NCBI RefSeq assembly: GCF_932276165.1
Contig: NC_063988.1
Location: forward strand, 4,464,001-4,528,000
Reading direction: 5' to 3'
DNA length: 64,000 bases
From: Plutella xylostella
Lineage: Eukaryota; Arthropoda; Insecta; Lepidoptera; Plutellidae
Shown here piece after piece: positions 57,695-64,000 of the stretch. A program made the translations under genes and the position numbers. Below the pieces are notes generated by a model, which ran no database searches, was not told the DNA's origin, and saw only the letters and a program-made list of their open reading frames with translations. The first letter of the stretch is position 1. Every line of letters begins with the position of its first letter.

Positions 57695-58103
57695 TTTACA
57701 CAGTGCGAGCTGCTGCCTGGCCAGTAGACAGCTACTCGGTTTGTGTACTCGTACGCCAGTAGCTCGGCTCGCCTTTGCTGTCTACACGACACCCAGTCCC
57801 AGTCCAAGTCGAGTCGCGAGGTCGACCAACTTGTATTAATAAAAATTTGGTGATATGCTCTGGAACTGGCGAGCTACTGCCGAACGTGTCCAAAGGATGC
57901 GAGCGACGGCCGAGCCGCTGTCATGGGCGAGTTGCTGCCGGAAGAGCAGGCGAGTGAAAACGAAAAATGTTGAAGTAACTCGGATGCGAGCTACTGACCA
58001 ACTCGCACGAACGAGTTACTCGTACGTTACGTCCAAACAGTGCGAGTTACTGCAGTGCAGCTACTCGGAAGGCTGACTTGTACGCTAGCTCGCACTGTGT
58101 AAA
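57695..58103. mobile_element. 409-bp inverted-repeat element packed with CGAGYTRCTG motifs
   Basis: TTTACACAGTGCGAGCT (57695-57711) and AGCTCGCACTGTGTAAA (58087-58103) are perfect inverse complements over 17 bases. Between them about ten variants of CGAGYTRCTG or its complement occur in both orientations (for example cgagctactgcc, cgagttgctgcc, ccagtagctcgg, gcagctactcgg). The block is GC-rich against its surroundings. Overlapping short frames result from the repeat, not from a gene. No target duplication was identified. Confidence 0.6.
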
Positions 58104-59067
58104 ACAGTGTCGCGTCATTCGGGCGCCGTTTCTTACTGAGAGAAAGGTGGCACATTAATTTCAGGTCACAAAGTGCCTATAATTTGTTAGCGGGACCTTC
58201 TTTGAGTTTAATCGATTCCCTGATCTTGGGGGAGGAGGGCTTTATATTTATTGCTCGGTTGTTGTAATTGTAATAAAGTAGCGTAGTATAGAGAAAGTAT
58301 AGTTTCAACTTTCAAGTAATTTATAATCGTAAAATGATTTATATGACTTATCCCAAAACGGCGATATGGTTCGCAACCTATCACGTGAGTACAAATGTGC
58401 TGCGAAAAGTGGGTGGCTCGCTTTGTGAGCCATCTCTGACTACCCCTTCGAGGATTACAGTCGTGAGTGCATATGTAGGCATGTAATAGTATGGATATGA
58501 TTTATATGTAAAAAAATAAATTACTTACATTTCTTCTTCTTCTTCTTAAATATAAGAACCTTGCTCTTGTTGGTGTAGTTCCCGTCACCGCGGTCTGTCT
58601 TACATTTCATGGTTCTGAAATTTTGATCAGAAATTGTGGTTGTCTATGGTAAAAAGTCAAGTGACCAACAAAGTTTCTATGGAGTATTTTTTTGAGAATT
58701 TGTTCGAAATTATCTCTCGAGTCACCCCCCTTTGGCTTAGTAGTATACTTACCAATGTTCTAACACCCTGTATATTTTATGCGTTTCATTCGCACTGTAC
58801 CTCTTCTATATAAGGGGTGTTCGTTAATTTGTCTCGGAAGGTGTGCAAGATGTCTGTGTGCGTCAGTCAGTCACGCCAGCGGAGCCCCGTGATTGCGAAT
58901 TTGTGACTTATGCCGATTGTAATTGAACACAAATTCGCATAATAAGACGCGGTGGTAGGCACTCACTGTTACAATGTAGTGTTAGTCAGGTAATAAAGTA
59001 GGGAATGGGGATCGTGAAGAGTTTAACTTTGAATCTCCCTCTTATAGGAGATTTATACTAGATATTA
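58104..59067. other. non-coding stretch with an inverted CAGGRTGTTGC repeat end
   Basis: At 58625-58776 'ggtaaaaagtcaagtgacca' leads to 'gagtcacccccctttggctt' and 'ttctaacaccctgta', the minus-strand end of the family at 48537-48690. A TTC microsatellite is at 58531-58547. 58800-58990 has a block that starts 'ggggtgttcgttaatttgtc' and may be another DNA transposon end. No gene is supported. Confidence 0.45.
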
Positions 59068-59069
59068 TA

Positions 59070-59207
59070 CAAGGTGTTGCAAAAAGGGTATACTAAGCCG
59101 AAACCTACATGTGCAGCATGGTATATCTAAGCCCGAAGCTGAAATCAGAATTATACCATGCTGCACATGTAGGTTTCGGCTCAGTAAACCCTTTTTGCAA
59201 TACCCTG
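59070..59207. mobile_element. 138-bp palindromic MITE with CAGGGTRTTG ends
   Basis: CAAGGTGTTGCAAAAAGGGT at the left and its inverse complement ending GCAATACCCTG at the right, flanked by TA (59068-59069, 59208-59209). 'acctacatgtgcagcatggt' occurs near the left end and inverted near the right, so most of the element folds on itself. Same family as 7226-7333. Confidence 0.8.
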
Positions 59208-59305
59208 TATACGTATACATTTAAGGTACATAGAAGATTTCAAATGAAATTCTATAAAGAAATGTCAGGAATCTGAATAAAGCTCTTCGGTATACGGGGA
59301 TTATA

Positions 59306-61044
59306 CAGGGTGGCCCAAAGAGTGACGTCCAAAGGAAAATGTTTGATTCCTTAGGTCAAGGGGTAGCCAAATCACCCCCATGTATGTTCAGCAATTTTAA
59401 GTAGTTTAGGAGTTATGATTTTTTTAACAAATTTTCTACGAAAGTCGACCTCAGTGGATCAATTATGTTTTATTATTTTTTTGGATAACTTTTTTACATT
59501 ATTTTTTTATTTTTGTGTCATCCTCTTAAGTTGTTCTTTTAACCACAAAAGTTTCAGCTTCCTAGCTGTAATGTAAGTTAGTTATTTTTATGTCGAAAGT
59601 TCAAATTATATCATCGAGCTAGACTGCTCTGAATTTTCTACTTGAAATTAAAAATTGAAATAGATATTCTCATGGTCCCTTTTTATTTTTAAAAACTCCG
59701 CAAGGTTCCAAAATAAAATAAAAATAAAAATAAACTATTGCTTAATGGGGTATTATTTGCAGAAAACAGCCTTCAAAGGTACTTGGGTGGAAATTACCTA
59801 ATTAGTAAATTGTTTCAGAAAGTTGAAAGATTCCTGTTATGTCATTACTAAGGACTAATTCAGTTAGAAAAAGTATCAAATTAAAGGGAAAATAAAATTA
59901 TTTACTATTTTTTTTATTTAATTTACATTTTTGAATGTAAATTAAATTACATACATTAAATTCTTAGTAAAATGTTTAAGTCTGAGTTGTAAGATTTATG
60001 AGATAATTGTATTATTAATACTAAGTAAATAAACTCAAATAATTATTTTGCACATTTACTCACAATAAATTTTCAAAATTACGCAAGAAATTTTCTTTAA
60101 GTCGCCTATACGCTTCTCTGTTTCATTCAGATGTCACTTTTGAACAGATGTCACATTTTTGAGAAAAGTTACTTTTTTGACATGTTTAACTTTTTGACAG
60201 ATGTCATATTTTTTACAAGTGTCACTTTTTGGACTTAAAGAAAATTTCTTGCGTAGATGTAGGTAGTGTATTGCTGTGGGAGGTCGCCATTTTTAAAATT
60301 TATTGTGAGTAAATTTGTAAAAGAATTATTTGAGTTTATTTATTTATTATTAATAATACAATTATGTCATAAATCTTACAACTCAGACATAAACATTTTA
60401 CTAAGAATTTACATTCAAAAATGTAGCTTAAATAAAAAATAATAGTAAATAATTTTATTTTCCCTTTAATTTGATACATTTTCTAACTGAATTAGTCCTT
60501 AGTAATGACATAACAGGAATCTTTCAACTTTCTGAAACAATTGACTAATGAGGTAATTTCCACCCAAGTACCTTTGAAGGCTGTTTTCTGCAAATAAACA
60601 CCCCATTAAGCAATAGTTTATTTTTATTTTTATGTTATTTTGGAACCTTGCGGAGTTTTTAAAATTAATAAGGGACCATGAGAATATCTAGTTCAATTTT
60701 TAATTTCAAGTTGAAAATTCAGAGCAGTGTAGCTCGATGATATGATTTGAACTTACGATATAAAAATAACTAACTAACATTACAGCTATGAAGCTGAAAC
60801 TTTTATGGTTAAAAGAAAAATTTAAGAGGATGACACAAAAATAAAAAAATATTTTAAAAAGTTATCCAAAAAAAAATTAAAACATAATTGATCCACTGAG
60901 GTCGATTTTCGTAGAAAATTAGTTTAAAAAATCATAACTCCTAAACTACTAAAAATTGCTGAACATACATGGGGGTGATTTGGCTACCCCTTGACCTAAG
61001 GAATCAAACATTTTCCTTTGGACGTCACTCTTTGGGCCACCCTG
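59306..61044. mobile_element. 1.74-kb foldback transposon with mariner-like ends
   Basis: CAGGGTGGCCCAAAGAGTGA at the left is the exact inverse complement of the right end, flanked by TATA (59302-59305 and 61045-61048). The inverted similarity runs nearly 800 bases inward on both sides: the arms 59306-60104 and about 60234-61044 match through 'cctcagtggatcaattatg', 'caaaggtacttgggtggaaa' and 'acgcaagaaattttctttaa', with small indels. The central 130 bases carry degenerate repeats of 'agatgtcacttttt'. The CAGGGTGGCCCA end and TA-type target point to a mariner-related source. No transposase is encoded. Confidence 0.85.
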
Positions 61045-61048
61045 TATA

Positions 61049-61592
61049 TAATACAGGTACAATCTATGTTTACATCACTAACGCAAAGTAATGTGGTGTA
61101 CATAATGAACATTAGTTCTCGTCTGGTAGCTTCCTGTAGGTTCATTAATAAGAGTTACCGACAACTTATGTATGTTAACTGGGTAAATATACAACACGTA
61201 TTAACGTTATGCAGTTTTCTTGCAAAGTCCCAATAACTTTTTTAGTTTTTAGGTTGTCAGAAAGGGTCATGCCCATATAAATGTTAGCTTTTCCAATTAA
61301 AGTCATCCCCAACATTATTACAAATGTTAAGTGTTCCACTTGTTTAATTAAATCCCGAGCTCAGGAAGGGATTACTAATTGCGTAGGGAAATTTCGCATC
61401 AAAGACAAAATGTTTCAAAAATTTCATCCACCCATCTTTTTTGAATTAAAATGAGCTCACTGACTTTTTGCATTGTCTCCGGTTCCTTGTAATTTGTGTT
61501 ATGAATCTCGAAGGTATCTACGAGCGCTAGTACCTAAACGGGAGGCTTATGCTGTAGACAATAATGAAATTTTATAATAGTTAGGTATAATC
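61049..61592. other. non-coding gap, nothing recognised
   Basis: No gene or repeat boundary is supported. Confidence 0.4.
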
Positions 61593-61605
61593 TAGGTGCA
61601 GTTTA

Positions 61606-61948
61606 GAGCGGTGGGGTAGCTCAGTCGGGTAAGCGCCCACTTCTCACGCCAGAGATGCGGGTTCGAATCCTGGCGCTGACATGTACCAATGAGTTCTTTT
61701 CTGAATTTAAGTACAATGTATACCATCGCTCTTACGGTGAAGGAAAACATCGTGAGGAAACCTGCATATCTAGATTTAGCACATCTAGATATGTGAACCC
61801 ACCAACCCGCAGTGGACCAGCGTGGTGGGAAATGGTCCAAGCTTAGGAAGGCAGTTTAGACCTTGGGGATATGTACAAAGGTTCCATTCGAGAGAGCCAG
61901 GTGCAGGTACTGACACCCCCACAGAGAATAGAATAGAATAGAATAGAA
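61606..61948 (+). mobile_element. full-length tRNA-derived SINE (SINE family 2)
   Basis: The pol III A box TAGCTCAGTCGG (61617-61628) and B box GGTTCGAATCC (61660-61670) are tRNA-like. They are followed by a body with 'acggtgaaggaaaacatcgt' and a tail of TAGAA units. The 13-base duplication TAGGTGCAGTTTA flanks it (61593-61605 and 61949-61961), so the insertion is complete. The head would not close as a tRNA acceptor stem. It depends on a partner LINE for movement. Confidence 0.88.
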
Positions 61949-61961
61949 TAGGTGCAGTTTA

Positions 61962-63904
61962 TCTACTATGCGAATTTTTGACATACTCGTGAGAGGAGAG
62001 CCTTTTCCCTATCAGTGAAAGTTGTGCAAATATCGCCATACCAACCAATACCTATAGAATTTTATACCCTTGTCACATCCCAAATCCATGAAAGATAATT
62101 TAACACAAATTTGCCTTGATTTTACGAATAACATGAAAGGGTCCTATAATTTTATATTTGCGTGTTCGTATTTAGTAATTTTCAGGGTTCCGTAGTGGTA
62201 AAATAAAGATAAGGTATGTATTAGTATAATATTCAAACTTTGATAGATGTACAAAATACGCATTAGAAGACGAAGTGGCGTGAAATCGTATTCACTAATA
62301 GTTTTGGAAGAGAATAATGTATTTGAGTTGTTTCATAACACAAAATTTCCTAAACTTGTCTACCTTTTCGCAGAAATAACATAATACGTTCCTTACGACA
62401 TAAATGAATAAAAAATATATAAGTACTTATTTAACAATACCAGGGTATTAACCACTTACTTAACTCTTTTTTTCGTTGGGCTTTTTGTACCTTTTTTATC
62501 CCATAGACACAAAAATTGTCTTTCAATATACCTATTTGAAGATGTTTCCTCGAATTTCCCTGCGACCATTTCTTTTGAATTTGTTTTTATTTTCTTTGTT
62601 AGTTGGGCTTTATCGTTTCGTTGGGGAATGTTTCAAAGAGAAACATTTTCTTTGGAAAGAATATCTACTTAGACGTCGGTATAAGTAAGTATTTTGTCCA
62701 ACAATGAATGAAATTTCACATATTTACTGTTAGTCCTTTTGTGTGACAAGTCTTTGATAATTTTTATACCTGTGTTTATTAACTTATATAGTATTATAAT
62801 CTTCACACACTTATTGCCCTGTAGATACTTGTTTAGTCTCGGTTACGAAGATGTTTCTTGCTTCACCCGTAGTCATGTAAAAAATAAAGAGTGTTCTACT
62901 GCAGTTACGCAATAACGATAACATGCTTCAAACTAAGGGAGTGAGAACTGAGGGATGTAGAGTGGGGGTGGAGTGGTATGATGCCTCTTTAGCCCCTACA
63001 AGGATTGTTATACGTTTTGGTTAAGTTTGTAGGGGAAAATGGCTAATGAGATAATATATCAAGTTTCTTTATACCCAAGGTTTTGATCTAATATAAAGTA
63101 CCTAGTATGTACTACCTACATCATACCTACTACCTTCATCATCGATCCTAATGTTATTTAGTTTCAGTTGAGTATAAAAATGTGAATAAAATAATAAGGT
63201 TACAAATTAAGACTACGCCACTACGAGCGTCTACGGCGGCGTAGCAGCAGTTGCTACGAAAAGTTGTAGCAAACGCAAATTTGCAACTTGAGATTGGTGT
63301 TTAATTTTCTGTACTTTTGATTTGATTTTTACTGTGTTATTTATTTAATTGATGATCAGGTCGTAGGTACTAAAATATTATAAATGTGACTAGTTGCCAA
63401 GTACATTCTACCTACCTACCTTGCTTAACTTACCAGAAATGAAACCGTCTAACCTCACATTAACTCGTGTGCCAATATTTTCCGAAGCACACAATGTAAG
63501 TACAAGGTCCCAGAGGATAGTGAATAAATATTCCACAGTCGCTCATCTTTTCATTTTCTTTACTTTATACGCGAGGCCGCTGCTGAGCATTCTTTCATAT
63601 TTTACGATCGATCGAGCCGACCCACATACTCTGAGACTATGCAGGATTGTGCATAAATCTTCATGGACTTTTTTTTAGTTAAATGAAAAACTCTGTGACG
63701 GACTTATGATGCATAATTTATGACAAAGTCATTGGAAAATGCATGTTTATAGCAAGCTCTATGTATCTATCTACGAGTGGAAAAATAACTTGAGCACTCA
63801 GGAAAACTATCAATAAATACTCAAGTTAGATCGCATTACTTGAATAAAACAATTCGCAACTAATTTTTACATCTGCTAGCGTGATATATTTGTTTTTTTC
63901 AATT
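61962..63904. other. non-coding stretch, nothing recognised
   Basis: No gene is supported. 63212-63270 contains CTACG/CGTAG units as at 3838-3985. Short frames at 62476 and 63394 are hydrophobic or compositionally biased without a recognisable family. Confidence 0.4.
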
Positions 63905-64000
63905 TCAATTTCAATCCTTTATTGATAAATTTTACAATTTACACGTCATATTTTAAAGTAATAAAAAGAGGATACAGTATAAAAGTAAAGACTTACAGAC
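63905..64000 (-). repeat. possible LINE 3' tail at the window edge
   Basis: Three TTTCAA units then 'tcctttattgataaatttta' and 'caatttacacgtcatatttt' resemble the inverted start of tail family 1 or a relative. The element continues beyond the window. Confidence 0.4.

Noticed and set aside
57651..58076. overlapping short frames
   Set aside because: Created by repeats of CGAGYTRCTG; different frames are equally open, which is not gene-like.
61606..61680. functional tRNA gene
   Set aside because: A and B boxes are present, but the ends do not pair as an acceptor stem, and body, tail and target duplication show a SINE.

Overview
This window looks like intergenic or intronic DNA from a moth or butterfly (Lepidoptera). 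That is inferred from the AT-rich background and from a repeat population I associate with lepidopteran genomes: tRNA-headed SINEs, LINE 3' ends carrying the 'CTGGACATAGGCCTCTCC' type signature, CTGT-microsatellite repeats, and many short TA-flanked inverted-repeat elements. No complete host protein-coding gene is visible. The only host-like coding signal is one 83-codon open stretch with a good acceptor and donor (31120-31368, + strand). Juxtaposed acceptor/donor sites at 19142, 48066 and 56713 would fit a long + strand intron.

Layout. 1-9084 is AT-rich non-coding DNA with a GC-rich spot carrying CRE and NRF-1 type sites (3305-3365) and one MITE nested inside another (7212-7468). 9085-9842 is an unusual transposon built from two inverted arrays of degenerate 15-16 bp units. 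10090-10683 is the 3' end of a non-LTR retrotransposon. 19523-22725 is a nearly intact 3.2 kb RTE-like LINE on the minus strand, with an 11-bp target duplication and a single 5-bp duplication that breaks its reverse transcriptase. 22890-29448 is a roughly 1 kb DNA transposon split by a young minus-strand Gypsy-type LTR retrotransposon (23607-29178) with gag, pol and a third small membrane-protein ORF, a tRNA-Trp primer-binding site and a 5-bp target duplication.

31-40 kb holds the candidate exon, a decayed LINE 3' end and several hairpin MITEs. 40715-42661 is a three-level nest: hAT-like element, mariner-like element inside it, LINE fragment inside that, with target duplications seen for the outermost and innermost insertions. 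43-57 kb carries SINEs, repeated LINE 3' tails, a CTGT microsatellite repeat and two inverted copies of one MITE. 57695-58103 is an inverted-repeat element full of a CGAGYTRCTG motif. 59306-61044 is a 1.74 kb foldback transposon with mariner-like ends. 61606-61948 is a full SINE with a 13-bp target duplication.

The best candidates for something under-described are the third ORF and the PBS-sequestering 11-bp stem of the Gypsy element, the inverted 15-16 bp repeat transposon at 9085-9842, the giant foldback, and the possible recursive splice sites. All coordinates and identities were read by eye; no search or alignment was run.
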